Shown: positions 1 through 8,255 of the stretch, one piece after another
Position numbering within the stretch: the stretch's first letter is position 1
Layout: the number at the start of each line of letters is the position of its first letter
Assembly: GCA_038326655.1 (NCBI GenBank)
Contig: JBBQKG010000011.1
Location: 28,402 to 92,401 of the forward strand
Direction: 5' to 3'
DNA length: 64,000 nt
DNA from: JBBQKG01 sp038326655
GTDB lineage: Bacteria; Actinomycetota; Thermoleophilia; Solirubrobacterales; JBBDJG01
Position numbers and translations under genes: made by a program
Notes under the pieces: model-generated
The model's database searches: none
What the model was told of the DNA's origin: nothing
Seen by the model: the letters and a program-made list of their open reading frames with translations, nothing else

Positions 1-2
1 AG

Positions 3-209
3 CGGCTCGAGGGGATCGAGAACGTCAAGCGGATCTACGAGCACGCCGAGAACCACGCCGAGGAGATCAACCTCTACATCTTGGGCGAAGGCGAAGAAAC
101 AGGGGCCGCGGACGAGCAAGCTCATCCGCGGGTTGACAAGGCACCTGCGATGGGCGAGACGCCCGAGGCGACGACCGCGGCCGGCGCCACGGATGGAGAG
201 CCCCGATGA
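3..209 (+). CDS. C-terminal end of a protein upstream of the HdrB-like gene (partial)
   Basis: An open frame enters from the left edge and ends at TGA 207-209. About 68 residues are visible: a helical, acidic stretch (RLEGIENVKRIYEHAENHAE) and a low-complexity Ala/Thr/Glu tail. The start and any catalytic domain lie outside the window. The stop overlaps the next start in ATGA (206-209), so the two genes are probably translationally coupled. In HdrB/SdhE-type operons the upstream partner is usually an iron-sulfur subunit (HdrC or SdhB type). That identity is inferred from position only; no cysteine motif is visible in this tail. Confidence 0.6.
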   Translation, partial: RLEGIENVKRIYEHAENHAEEINLYILGEGEETGAADEQAHPRVDKAPAMGETPEATTAAGATDGEPR

Positions 210-1123
210 AGGTCGCCTACTGGCCAGGGTGCGTCTCGCGTGGCTTCACCCCCGAGCTGCACGGTTCGATGGCGCTGGTCGCCGACCGGCTCGGGATCGA
301 GCTGGTCGAGCTCGACCGCGCGAATTGCTGCGGCGCCGGCGTGATCGCGGAGCACAATCCGGAGCTGGCCGACACGCTCAACGCGCGCACATTTGCGATG
401 GCACAGCAGACGGGCCTCTCGATGATGAACATCTGCTCCACCTGCCAGGGCGCGCAGTCGGAGTGCCAGCAGCGCCTCGATGCCGACGACGCCTACCGCC
501 AGCACATCAACGAGGCGCTTTCGGCCGAGGGGCTGCAATATGAGCGCGGCCTCGACAACAAGAACTTCCTCTGGCTGCTCGTCGAGGACTACGGGCTGGA
601 AAAGCTCAGCCAGCTCGTGGTGCGGCCGCTCACCGGCCTGAGAGTCGGACCTTTCTACGGCTGCTACGTGCTTCGGCCGACGTCGCGCCTCGGCTACCGG
701 GACCACCCGGAGCGTGACCAGTACCTCGAGCGCGTGATCGCGGCGCTCGGCGGCGAGCCGGTCGACTACGAGGGCGCGCACAAGTGTTGCGGCTTCCCGG
801 TGATCACGATGAACCGGGAGACGTCGCTGTCCCAGGCCGGCCGTCACGTCGGCGACGCGATCGACGCCGACGCGGACGCGCTCGTGACGCCGTGCCCGCT
901 GTGCCACCTGAACCTCGATCTCCAGCAGCCCGACGCGGCCAAGGTCGTCGATCGCGATCTCGACCTGCCGGTGCTGCATCTGCCCCAGTTGGTCGGATTG
1001 GCACTCGGATTCGAGCCGAAGCAGCTGGGCATGAACAAGCACGTCGTGCGCACGGCCGGCGTGGAGCGCAAGCTACGCCCGGCCGGGCGGTCAAGCGAGC
1101 CGGTCGCGGCCGCCTCGAGCTAG
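206..1123 (+). CDS. HdrB/SdhE-like CCG-domain iron-sulfur protein
   Basis: A 305-residue protein with two complete CCG (cysteine-rich) modules. The first is C9, C41-C42, C77, C80; the second is C153, C194-C195, C230, C233. Both match the CX31-40CCX34-36CXXC signature that holds noncubane [4Fe-4S] clusters in heterodisulfide reductase subunit B and in SdhE-type succinate dehydrogenase or glycolate/lactate oxidase subunits. The expected role is electron transfer to or from a disulfide or quinone-side partner at the membrane. The ATG overlaps the upstream stop (ATGA), which supports an operon with an iron-sulfur partner. Methanogen-type CoB-CoM chemistry is unlikely in an actinobacterium. The family is clear; the physiological substrate is not. 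Confidence 0.88.
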   Translation: MKVAYWPGCVSRGFTPELHGSMALVADRLGIELVELDRANCCGAGVIAEHNPELADTLNARTFAMAQQTGLSMMNICSTCQGAQSECQQRLDADDAYRQHINEALSAEGLQYERGLDNKNFLWLLVEDYGLEKLSQLVVRPLTGLRVGPFYGCYVLRPTSRLGYRDHPERDQYLERVIAALGGEPVDYEGAHKCCGFPVITMNRETSLSQAGRHVGDAIDADADALVTPCPLCHLNLDLQQPDAAKVVDRDLDLPVLHLPQLVGLALGFEPKQLGMNKHVVRTAGVERKLRPAGRSSEPVAAASS

Positions 1124-1130
1124 GGCGCCC

Positions 1131-1316
1131 TTGCGGCCGCGCCTCGCGATCCTGGCCGGCGCCGCAAACGATGTTCGTGACTCTGTGCGCCGGGCGCGCA
1201 GGCGCAAGGACGCGAGTGCAAACCGGGCAGACGACGCAAGCGCCGACGAGGTGAAGCGGCGCCTGGATCAGACGCGCATGCGCCTGCGCAGCGAGATCCC
1301 CCCTAAGCGCGACTAG
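1131..1316 (+). CDS. Small basic hypothetical protein
   Basis: A 61-residue frame starting with TTG seven bases after the stop of the CCG protein, ending just before a terminator-like hairpin. The product is very basic with a charged helical C-terminus (DEVKRRLDQTRMRLRSEIPP). No family is recognised. The short spacing and the terminator position suggest it is the last gene of the iron-sulfur operon. A chance open frame in GC-rich DNA cannot be excluded. Confidence 0.45.
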   Translation: MRPRLAILAGAANDVRDSVRRARRRKDASANRADDASADEVKRRLDQTRMRLRSEIPPKRD

Positions 1317-1321
1317 CGCCC

Positions 1322-1347
1322 GCGGCTTCCGGCGACGCCGAAGCCGC
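1322..1347. terminator. Hairpin between convergent genes
   Basis: GCGGCTT (1322-1328) pairs with AAGCCGC (1341-1347), with an inner CGGC/GCCG extension around a GAC loop. It lies between convergent stops and just touches the stop codon of the DUF421 gene. No strong U-tract is present, as is common in high-GC actinobacteria, so it is read as a bidirectional terminator. Confidence 0.6.
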
Positions 1348-1790
1348 TAGGACTTCTTCGGGATGATGCTGATGTCGCCGTTCGTCTCGAGCACCGCGAG
1401 CCGGACGTCGTCGAGCGACTCGATCTGCGAGAGCCGCGCCTTCTCTTCGATCTCCTCGACCGTGAGCCGCTCGCGCCTCAGGTTCCGCTCGATCGGGCGT
1501 CCGTTCTCGAGCAGCACGACCGGCTCGCCGTCCATCACACGCCGGAGGGGGCGGAACCGGAAATTGAGATAGCTGAAGGTGACGGTCATCAGCGCCATGG
1601 TCGAGATCACGATCAACGCGCCAGTGACGGAGTAATCGTCCTGCGTGACTCCCTGCTGCACCAGGTCTCCCATCACGACGAGCAGAATCAGGTCGAAGGG
1701 CTCGAGCGTCGAGAGCTCCCGCCTCCCCACCACCCGGGTGACGATGAAGATGAACGTGAAAACCGCTACGGCTCGGATCACGAGGTCCAT
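1347..1790 (-). CDS. DUF421 (YetF/YcaP-type) membrane protein
   Basis: A 147-residue protein with N-terminal hydrophobic helices (about residues 3-20, 33-50 and 55-75) followed by a soluble domain with GEPVVLLENGRP and a terminal NGDISIIPKKS strand. These are hallmarks of the DUF421 family (YetF, YcaP), whose biochemical role is unsettled. The length is near the short end of the family. The ATG at 1790 overlaps the TAA of the upstream gene by one base, so the two are probably translated together. The in-frame extension farther upstream runs through the neighbouring gene and was rejected. Confidence 0.85.
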   Translation of the reverse strand: MDLVIRAVAVFTFIFIVTRVVGRRELSTLEPFDLILLVVMGDLVQQGVTQDDYSVTGALIVISTMALMTVTFSYLNFRFRPLRRVMDGEPVVLLENGRPIERNLRRERLTVEEIEEKARLSQIESLDDVRLAVLETNGDISIIPKKS

Positions 1791-2314
1791 TACGGGAAGC
1801 TCCTCAGCGAGTGGTCGAGGTGCACGAGCCTGGTGGTGCCGTCCCACAGCTCCACGTCCTGGTCGGTCTGCCCGACATGGGTGGGGTTGACCTGGTACTG
1901 GAGCCAGACCTCGAGCTTGCGACCGGCGGGGATAGTGTCGTACTCGAGCACGAGCCGGCCGTTGTCGGTCCGCTCGGACTTGGCCGAAGGCTCCGAAGTG
2001 TTCTGCGTCAGCCCGTCGAGCCAGCCGGGATCGAGGACCAGCAGCGGCTGCTTGACCTCGCGCAAGGCGTGCACGGTGAAGCGCGCCTGAAAGATCACTC
2101 CGCCGCGGACGTGTTCGGGCGCGTCGAGGTTCAACGATGCAGCGGGAGCGGTCGCGGTCGAGATCTCGGTGCGCTGCCCAAAGGTGTTCAGCAGGGCCGC
2201 GACGACCAGCGCCGCGAGCACGAGCAGCCCGGCCCGCCGAGCCCAGGGGTCCCACCTCATGCCGTCGAGCTCACGGTGGCGTTCGAGCCACTGCTGGTGG
2301 CGGTTTCCCTCCAT
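1790..2314 (-). CDS. Single-pass membrane-anchored protein paired with DUF421
   Basis: A 174-residue protein with a basic, Trp-rich cytoplasmic N-terminus, one membrane helix at about residues 29-46, and an extracytoplasmic beta-rich domain containing GGVIFQARFTVHA and GRKLEVWLQYQV. No catalytic motif is visible. It overlaps the DUF421 gene start by one base. The same type of anchored protein next to DUF421 suggests a two-component membrane unit, which is inference from position. The start is the ATG at 2314. Confidence 0.75.
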   Translation of the reverse strand: MEGNRHQQWLERHRELDGMRWDPWARRAGLLVLAALVVAALLNTFGQRTEISTATAPAASLNLDAPEHVRGGVIFQARFTVHALREVKQPLLVLDPGWLDGLTQNTSEPSAKSERTDNGRLVLEYDTIPAGRKLEVWLQYQVNPTHVGQTDQDVELWDGTTRLVHLDHSLRSFP

Positions 2315-2371
2315 GCCCGGCGGAGGTTCGTCCCGTGGACGGCTTTCCCTCTCGACAATCGGTGAGAGAGC

Positions 2372-4510
2372 TCAGCGGCGCAGCTTCAGGTTCAGCGGCG
2401 CCGAGCCGTCCCCGGCCTGGCCGTCGTCCCCGATCCACTGGGCGACGAAGGTACTCGCCCTCGTGAGGCGCCAGCTGGTCGTGAACGCGCCGGACGCCGT
2501 CACGCGCGCGAGCTTGTGGTCCCAGCCCGACTCACCCCCGAAGCGGCGCGAGACGAGCACGCCGCTGCCCGGAGCCGCGCCATTCACGGTACCCGTGAGG
2601 CGAATCGTGCCGGGCGCCCGGAGCGTCCTGGGGTGCGCCGAGAGCGTCACGGCCGACGGCAGCCCCGCGTCGCCGCCCGAGGTCGTGTGAAAGAGCGAGC
2701 CATCGCCGGCCAGCGCGAAGTCGCTCGCGCCCCTCGCCGCGACGCTGTCCGGGTCGAGCGGGGTGCCGGTCAGGAGCTGCGGCCTCCAGGTGCGGCCGCC
2801 GTCGCTGGTGCGAAGCAGATAGCCGCCCGGGTGGTTGCCGAACCTGGAAAGCACCAGATAGCCGCTCGACCGGCTCGAGAACGAGAGGCCGATCCCGTTG
2901 TCGGTGCCGGTCCCGCGCAGGAGATGCCACGTCCTCCCCCGGTTGCGCGTCTTCCAGAGGCGCCCGTCCTGCTCGAGCAGGAAGCCGGCCCGGCTCGTGA
3001 CGAAATCGAGCGCGGCGAGCAGCGCGCGCCGTGGCCTGCGGACGGTCTTCCACGACCGCCCCCGGTTTGTCGAGACCGCGATCCTTCGCGACCCGTACGC
3101 GAAGACCGCTTTGCCGCCACGGTCCACCTCGAAAAGCTTCGCGCGCCGGGCCGCACGGCTGCGCGCGCGGGTGAACGTCGCCCCTGCACTCGACGAGCGC
3201 AGGATGCTGTGCGGCCCGATCAGCAGCACGCGTTCGCGGCTGAGCGCGAGCACCGCCTGCGGGCGCGCCGGGAAGCCGGTCCTCACCCGGCGCCACGTCG
3301 AGCCGCCGTCCTCGGTACGGAGCACGCGGCCGAAGAGGTCGAGCGCATAACCGTGATCGGAGTCGACGAACGAGAGGTCCGTGAGGTCCTCGGCGCTCGC
3401 GGGCGCGAGCGGCTCCCAGTTGCGGCCGCCGTCGCGCGTCCGGGCGACGGCGCCGGCGCGGCCGGCGGCGAACGCCAGCGTGGCGGAGGTCGCCCGCAGC
3501 ACCGTGAGGCTTCCGCTCAGACGGCCGCCGACGGGCGTCCAGGTCGCTCCGAGGTCGGCCGAGACGATCGTTGCGCCGGACGTGCCCGCCGCGACGGCGC
3601 GCGATCCGGCCGCGAACGCGGCCGTCAGGATGTCGCCCGACGACGGGATCGCCTTGAAGGTCTTTCCGCCGTCGGTGGTGCGCAGCAGGCGATCGCCGGT
3701 GTCGGTCGTGGCCAGGCAGACGAGCACCGTCGCGCAGCGAATCGAGGTCAGCGTGAGCGGCGCGTCGCCGGCGCGCACGATCCAGGTTCCTCCGCCGTCG
3801 AGCGTCTCCAGCACGGTCGCGCCCTCGCCGACGGCGAAGCCGATCTGCGTGCCGAGAAAGTCCACCCCGCGAAGACCGTGCGGCGCCAGCGACGCCGGCA
3901 CCCACGACCCGCCCGCGTCCGTTGTGCGAAAGATGAATCCCGCCGAGGTCGTCACGACCCCCGCGTCGGGTGAGGTGAAGGCGGCATCGGTCGCCCCCGG
4001 CACGGGCGCGCCGGCGAGCACCGTCCAGGTCGCGCCGCCATCGTCGGTCCGCCATACCCCGCCGTTGAGGAGCACCAGATATCCACGCTGATCGCTCGGA
4101 AACGCAAGCGCCGCGATCGGCGCCGGGCACGCGCTGTCGCTGGGCCACCACGGCAACCGTCTGAACGTGGCGCCGCCGTCGTCCGAGCGGCGCGCGGTGC
4201 AGCCGCCCGCCACCACGACCGAGTCCCCGTCGATCACGGCGACGCGAGCGAGCGCGCTGCTGGTGCCGGGAAGGAGGCCGGACCACGTCGCGCCCGCGTC
4301 GGTGGTCTTCAGCACGGTGCCGAAGTCGCCCACGGCATAGCCGGCGTCGCCCCCGAAGGCGAGCGCATTGATCGTGTGGCCCTGGGGGAGCGGGCTCGCC
4401 CACTCCCAACCGGAGTGGCCGGCTCGAACCGCGCCGAAACAGAAGGGCACCGCGGCAGCGAGTGCCAGCGCCGCGATCAGCACTGAGATGATCACCCGCC
4501 TCAGGGTCAT
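2372..4510 (-). CDS. Secreted Asp-box/YCF48-like beta-propeller protein
   Basis: A 712-residue protein with a signal peptide (MTLRRVIISVLIAALALAAA) and at least ten Asp-box/BNR-like repeats, for example TTDAGATW, SDDGGATF, TDDGGATW, TTDGGKTF, TRDGGRNW, TEDGGSTW, TNRGRSW and TSDGGRTW. Such repeats form propellers in sialidases and in the photosystem assembly factor YCF48. No sialidase active-site set is evident. The final ~80 residues look like a separate Ig/bacterial-surface-type strand domain. Probably an exported binding protein of unknown ligand. It lies 57 bases upstream of the membrane-anchored gene on the same strand and could be cotranscribed. Confidence 0.8.
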   Translation of the reverse strand: MTLRRVIISVLIAALALAAAVPFCFGAVRAGHSGWEWASPLPQGHTINALAFGGDAGYAVGDFGTVLKTTDAGATWSGLLPGTSSALARVAVIDGDSVVVAGGCTARRSDDGGATFRRLPWWPSDSACPAPIAALAFPSDQRGYLVLLNGGVWRTDDGGATWTVLAGAPVPGATDAAFTSPDAGVVTTSAGFIFRTTDAGGSWVPASLAPHGLRGVDFLGTQIGFAVGEGATVLETLDGGGTWIVRAGDAPLTLTSIRCATVLVCLATTDTGDRLLRTTDGGKTFKAIPSSGDILTAAFAAGSRAVAAGTSGATIVSADLGATWTPVGGRLSGSLTVLRATSATLAFAAGRAGAVARTRDGGRNWEPLAPASAEDLTDLSFVDSDHGYALDLFGRVLRTEDGGSTWRRVRTGFPARPQAVLALSRERVLLIGPHSILRSSSAGATFTRARSRAARRAKLFEVDRGGKAVFAYGSRRIAVSTNRGRSWKTVRRPRRALLAALDFVTSRAGFLLEQDGRLWKTRNRGRTWHLLRGTGTDNGIGLSFSSRSSGYLVLSRFGNHPGGYLLRTSDGGRTWRPQLLTGTPLDPDSVAARGASDFALAGDGSLFHTTSGGDAGLPSAVTLSAHPRTLRAPGTIRLTGTVNGAAPGSGVLVSRRFGGESGWDHKLARVTASGAFTTSWRLTRASTFVAQWIGDDGQAGDGSAPLNLKLRR

Positions 4511-4564
4511 TGGGCCGGTTTAAACTCGCATCGACGTCGGAAGTTGCGCGGCTGGGAGCTGCGG

Positions 4565-4990
4565 ATGGACAGCGACAACATCAGACTGATCAAGCAGGAG
4601 CTGGACGCGGTCAACCGCATGGACGCCGATGGCATGATCGCCGCGATCCATCCGGACTACGAGTTCGTCCCGATCATGGCGGCACTCGAGGGGCACGTGT
4701 ACCGCGGCGCCGACGGGGTGCGGCAGTGGATCGGCGAGATGCAGGCCCACTGGGAGTACTTCGAGTGCTGGCCGGAGAGGTTTTACGACCTCGGCGACCG
4801 CGTGTTGGCGTTCGGCCACTGGCGTGCGCGCGGTCGGGTCAGCGGCGTCGTGGTGGACGGGCAGCCGGCGACCTGGCTCGCCTGGGTGCAGGACGGGCAG
4901 CTTCGCCGGTGGCGTACCTACACGGACCGTGACGAAGGACTGCAGGCGGCCGGCGTGACCGAGCAGGACCTGCTCGACCTGCCGGTCTAG
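4565..4990 (+). CDS. SnoaL/NTF2-like protein
   Basis: A 141-residue protein of the NTF2-like fold: an N-terminal helix (NIRLIKQELDAVNRMDADGM), the DYEFVPIMAALEGHVYRGADG strand region and paired strands DRVLAFGHWRARGR. The ATG at 4565 is preferred over a TTG at 4544 because GGGAG sits about seven bases upstream of it. The family includes polyketide cyclases, isomerases and many uncharacterised stress or ligand-binding proteins; no catalytic His/Asp pair can be assigned here. It closely resembles the protein at 30041-30439. Its stop shares CTAG with the convergent asd stop. Confidence 0.8.
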   Translation: MDSDNIRLIKQELDAVNRMDADGMIAAIHPDYEFVPIMAALEGHVYRGADGVRQWIGEMQAHWEYFECWPERFYDLGDRVLAFGHWRARGRVSGVVVDGQPATWLAWVQDGQLRRWRTYTDRDEGLQAAGVTEQDLLDLPV

Positions 4991-6018
4991 CGCGCCAGGG
5001 CGCGCGGGCCCACGAGCCCTCGCTCCAGCACCAGCTCGGCGAGCTGGACGGCATTCGTCGCGGCGCCCTTCCGGAGGTTGTCCGACACGATCCACAGGTT
5101 CAGGCATCGCTCGTGCGAGGGGTCGCGGCGAATGCGGCCGACGAAGACGTCGTCGCGCCCCGCGGCGTCGATCGGCATCGGGTAGCGGCCGGCGGCCGGC
5201 TCGTCCACGACCACGACGCCCGGGAACGCGCTCAAGACCTCACGGCAGCGCTCCGGCGACAGGTCGTCGCGCGTCTGCACGTTGACCGACTCGGAATGGG
5301 CGTTGTAGACAGGCACGCGCACGCAGGTGGCCGAGATCCCGATCGTCTCGTCGGCGAGGATCTTGCGCGTCTCGGCCATCATCTTGCGCTCCTCGGTGGT
5401 GTAGTCGTCGCCGTCCTTGAAGATCTCGACCTGCGGCAGGATGTTGAAGGCGATCTGGTGCGGATACACCGAGACCTCGACCTGATCGGCCTCCAGCACG
5501 GCGCGTGCCTGGTCGTGAAGCTCCTCGACGGCGCGCTGGCCGGTACCGGACGTGGACTGGTAGGTGGAGACCACCACCCGCTCCAGGCCCGCCGCGTCGT
5601 GGATCGGCTTGAGCGCCATCGTCAGCTGCATCGTCGAGCAGTTCGGGTTCGCGACGATGCCCGCGTGACGGTCGAGCGCGGCGCCGTTCACCTCCGCCAC
5701 CACGAGTGGCACGTGCTCGGCCATCCGCCAGGCGCTCGAGTTGTCGATCACGACGCAGCCCGCCTCGGCGAAGCGCGGCGCCCACTCGCGCGAAACGCTG
5801 CCCCCGGCGGAGAAGAGCGCGACGTCGAACCCATGGATCGAGTCGGGGGTGAGCGCGCACACCTCGAGGTCGGCGTCGCCGAAGTCGATCCTGCGACCGG
5901 CGGAGCGCTCGGAGGCGAACGGCACCACCTCGCTCGCGGGCAGGCGGCGCTCGCGCATTACGCCGAGCATCGTCGAGCCGACCGCGCCGGTCGCGCCCAC
6001 CACGGCGACCCTGGTCAT
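4987..6018 (-). CDS. asd: Aspartate-semialdehyde dehydrogenase
   Basis: A 343-residue enzyme that reduces aspartyl-4-phosphate to aspartate semialdehyde with NADPH, the branch-point step to lysine, methionine and threonine. Visible motifs are the nucleotide-binding GATGAVGSTML, the active-site Cys127 in NPNCSTMQL, the QSTSGTG loop and the VYNAHSE segment of the acyl-enzyme site. Length and order of motifs are normal for the bacterial family. The ATG overlaps the aspartokinase stop in ATGA (6015-6018), so the second and first pathway enzymes are coupled. The stop overlaps the convergent SnoaL gene stop. Confidence 0.97.
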   Translation of the reverse strand: MTRVAVVGATGAVGSTMLGVMRERRLPASEVVPFASERSAGRRIDFGDADLEVCALTPDSIHGFDVALFSAGGSVSREWAPRFAEAGCVVIDNSSAWRMAEHVPLVVAEVNGAALDRHAGIVANPNCSTMQLTMALKPIHDAAGLERVVVSTYQSTSGTGQRAVEELHDQARAVLEADQVEVSVYPHQIAFNILPQVEIFKDGDDYTTEERKMMAETRKILADETIGISATCVRVPVYNAHSESVNVQTRDDLSPERCREVLSAFPGVVVVDEPAAGRYPMPIDAAGRDDVFVGRIRRDPSHERCLNLWIVSDNLRKGAATNAVQLAELVLERGLVGPRALAR

Positions 6019-7301
6019 CCGCTCACCCGTGGCCGGTGGTCGGGCCCGTAGGGGTCCTCGGGGCGAATGTCCTCCGCGCCGAGTCCGAACGCCTGGTGCA
6101 GTGCGCGCACCGCGTCGGGAACCCGGCCTGCCGCGATCACGCAGGAGATCTTGATCGGGGAGGTGGAGATCATCTCGATGTTGATCTCGTGTTCGCCAAG
6201 CACGTCGAAAACCTTCGCCGCGACGCCCGGGTGGCTCCGCATGCCGGCGCCCACGATCGACACCTTGCCCATTTGGTCGTCGGTGATGACGTCTCCCAGC
6301 CCCAGCTCGCGCGCGACCAGCTCGAGCGACCGCTGTGCGTCGGGTGCGTCGTCCTTTGGAACGGTGAAGGAGATCTCGGCGCTGCGGTCTCCCGCAACCG
6401 GCTCGTTCTGGACGATCATGTCGACGTTGATGTCGGCGCCCGCGAGCGTCCCGAAGATCCGTCCTGCGATTCCGGGCCGGTCGGGCACGCCGGTGAGGGT
6501 CACGCGAGCCTCGTTGGTTGAGTGGGTCACGGCTGTCACGAGTGGTCGTTCCATGGTTTCCTCTTCGCCTGCCACGAGAGTACCCGAGCCGTCTCCGAAG
6601 CTCGGGCGCACGTGGATGCGCACGCCGTAGTTGCGCGCGTACTCGACCGACCGCAGCTGGAGGACGCGCGCGCCCGAGGCGGCCATCTCGAGCATCTCCT
6701 CGAATGACACGATCGGGAGCTTGCGCGCGTCGGGCACGATCCGCGGGTCGGCCGAGAAGACCCCGTCCACGTCGGTGTAGATCTCGCAGACCTCGGCGCC
6801 GAGCGCCGCCGCGAGCGCGACCGCGGTCGTGTCCGACCCGCCACGGCCGAGCGTCGTGACGTTGCTCGCCGTCGAGACGCCCTGAAAGCCGGCGACCAGC
6901 ACGATGCTGTCCTCCGCCAGCGCGGCACGGATCCGATCCGCGCGCACATCCAGAATCCGCGCCCTGGTGTGTGAGGTGTCCGTGACGATCCCCGCCTGCG
7001 AGCCGGAGAGCGATATCGCCTGGCCGCCGAGGTCGTGGATCGCCATCGCACACAACGCGCACGAGATCCGCTCGCCGGTCGAGAGCAGCATGTCCATCTC
7101 TCGCGGCTGCGGCTCCGGCGAGATGTCCCGTGCCATCTGGACAAGCTCGTCGGTGGTCGCACCACGCGCGGAGAGCACCGCGACCACGCCGCTGCCCTCC
7201 TCCTTGGCTTCCACGATCCGGCGTGCAGCGCTCTTGAGCTGCTCGGGGCCGGCGACAGAGGTGCCGCCGAACTTCATGACGATGATCGGCTGATCCTGCA
7301 T
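6015..7301 (-). CDS. lysC: Aspartate kinase
   Basis: A 428-residue aspartokinase that phosphorylates aspartate at the first step of the aspartate pathway. KFGGTSV (residues 10-16) forms the nucleotide site, LSTGERIS and GRGGSDTTA bind substrate and ATP, and two ACT domains (VTLTGVPDRPGIAGRIF and VSIVGAGMRSHPGVAAKVF) form the C-terminal regulatory part typical of lysine/threonine-inhibited enzymes. The start has a clear AGAGG Shine-Dalgarno eight bases upstream. It is followed by asd with a four-base overlap. As in corynebacteria, an internal start could make a separate regulatory subunit, but this is not shown here. Confidence 0.97.
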   Translation of the reverse strand: MQDQPIIVMKFGGTSVAGPEQLKSAARRIVEAKEEGSGVVAVLSARGATTDELVQMARDISPEPQPREMDMLLSTGERISCALCAMAIHDLGGQAISLSGSQAGIVTDTSHTRARILDVRADRIRAALAEDSIVLVAGFQGVSTASNVTTLGRGGSDTTAVALAAALGAEVCEIYTDVDGVFSADPRIVPDARKLPIVSFEEMLEMAASGARVLQLRSVEYARNYGVRIHVRPSFGDGSGTLVAGEEETMERPLVTAVTHSTNEARVTLTGVPDRPGIAGRIFGTLAGADINVDMIVQNEPVAGDRSAEISFTVPKDDAPDAQRSLELVARELGLGDVITDDQMGKVSIVGAGMRSHPGVAAKVFDVLGEHEINIEMISTSPIKISCVIAAGRVPDAVRALHQAFGLGAEDIRPEDPYGPDHRPRVSG

Positions 7302-7313
7302 CGGGGCTGCCTC

Positions 7314-7913
7314 TTATAGAGCGCGGCGCCCGGACAGTGCCTTGCCGAGCGTGACCTCGTCTGCGTACTCGAGATCCGCGCCCATCGGCAGGCCGCTCGC
7401 GAGGCGTGTCACCGACACCTCGCCGCTTCCCTCGCGGAGCGCCTCGGCGATGTAGAAAGCGGTCGCCTCGCCGGACGTGGTCGGGTTCGTCGCGATCACG
7501 ACCTCGCTGACCCCGCCCTCGCGGACTCGCTTGACGAGCTCGGTGATCTTCAGGTCCTCCGGATCGATCCCGTCGATCGGCGACAGCGCGCCGCCGAGCA
7601 CGTGGTAGACGCCGCTGTACTCGTGTGTGCGCTCGATCGGAATCACGTCAGCGGGCTCCTCGACCACGCAAATCACCGAGCGGTCGCGGCGCTCGTCCTC
7701 GCAGATCCCGCAGCGCGGGCCCTCGGAGAGGTTGAAGCAGGTCTCGCAGAGCCCGACCCGCTCCTTGACCTCGCGGATCGCGTCGGCGAGCCCGAGCGCA
7801 TCCTGCTCGGAAGCGCGCAGAACGTGGAAAGCGAGCCGTTGCGCGGTGCGCTGCCCGATGCCGGGCAGCTTGCTGAGCTCGGTGATGAGCCTGTCGACAG
7901 GTGCCGCGTACAC
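7314..7913 (-). CDS. recR: Recombination mediator RecR
   Basis: A 199-residue protein of usual length. It has an N-terminal helix-hairpin-helix (LSKLPGIGQRTAQRLAFH), a C4 zinc finger (C56, C59, C68, C71), and a Toprim domain (ICVVEEPADVIPIE through EVVIATNPTTSGEATA). RecR works with RecO and RecF to load RecA at gapped DNA. It starts with GTG at 7913, seven bases after the ybaB stop, in the conserved dnaX-ybaB-recR order. Confidence 0.97.
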   Translation of the reverse strand: MYAAPVDRLITELSKLPGIGQRTAQRLAFHVLRASEQDALGLADAIREVKERVGLCETCFNLSEGPRCGICEDERRDRSVICVVEEPADVIPIERTHEYSGVYHVLGGALSPIDGIDPEDLKITELVKRVREGGVSEVVIATNPTTSGEATAFYIAEALREGSGEVSVTRLASGLPMGADLEYADEVTLGKALSGRRAL

Positions 7914-7920
7914 GTGGGTG

Positions 7921-8253
7921 TTACATGCCCGGAAGGCCGAGCCCGCCGAGGTCGAGCCCGCCGGTCAGGCCGCCGAGCTTGCGGTTGGCGAGTTCCTGGG
8001 CGGAGCGCATCGCCTCGTTGATCGCCGCGAGCACCATGTCCTGAAGCAGCTCGACATCCTCCGGGTCGACGGCCTCGGGGTTGATCTTGATCTCCCTGAT
8101 CTCGAGGTCGCCGGAAACCTTGACGCGGACCATGCCTCCGCCGGCGGAGGCCTCGACGACCTCATCCTTCAGCGACTCCTGGGCCTTCGCCATGTCGGCC
8201 TGCATCTGCTGGACCTGTTTCATCATCTTGTTCAAGTTGGGCGGCTGGGGCAT
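7921..8253 (-). CDS. ybaB: YbaB/EbfC nucleoid-associated protein
   Basis: A 110-residue protein with the family's N-terminal Met/Gln-rich coiled helix (LNKMMKQVQQMQADMAKAQE), the central strand GGMVRVKVSGDLEIREIKINPE and the C-terminal helix EDVELLQDMVLAAINEA. The family dimer binds DNA with little sequence specificity. It sits two bases after dnaX and seven bases before recR, the usual replication/repair operon arrangement. Confidence 0.95.
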   Translation of the reverse strand: MPQPPNLNKMMKQVQQMQADMAKAQESLKDEVVEASAGGGMVRVKVSGDLEIREIKINPEAVDPEDVELLQDMVLAAINEAMRSAQELANRKLGGLTGGLDLGGLGLPGM

Positions 8254-8255
8254 CG

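Noticed and set aside
122..1042. Long open frame on the minus strand opposite the CCG protein
   Set aside because: Arg/Ala/Val-rich translation without domains; a typical antisense shadow in high-GC DNA. Similar long shadows opposite dnaX (8367-10025), the multi-PAS kinase (24396-26378) and dnaE2 (54829-58497) were also rejected.
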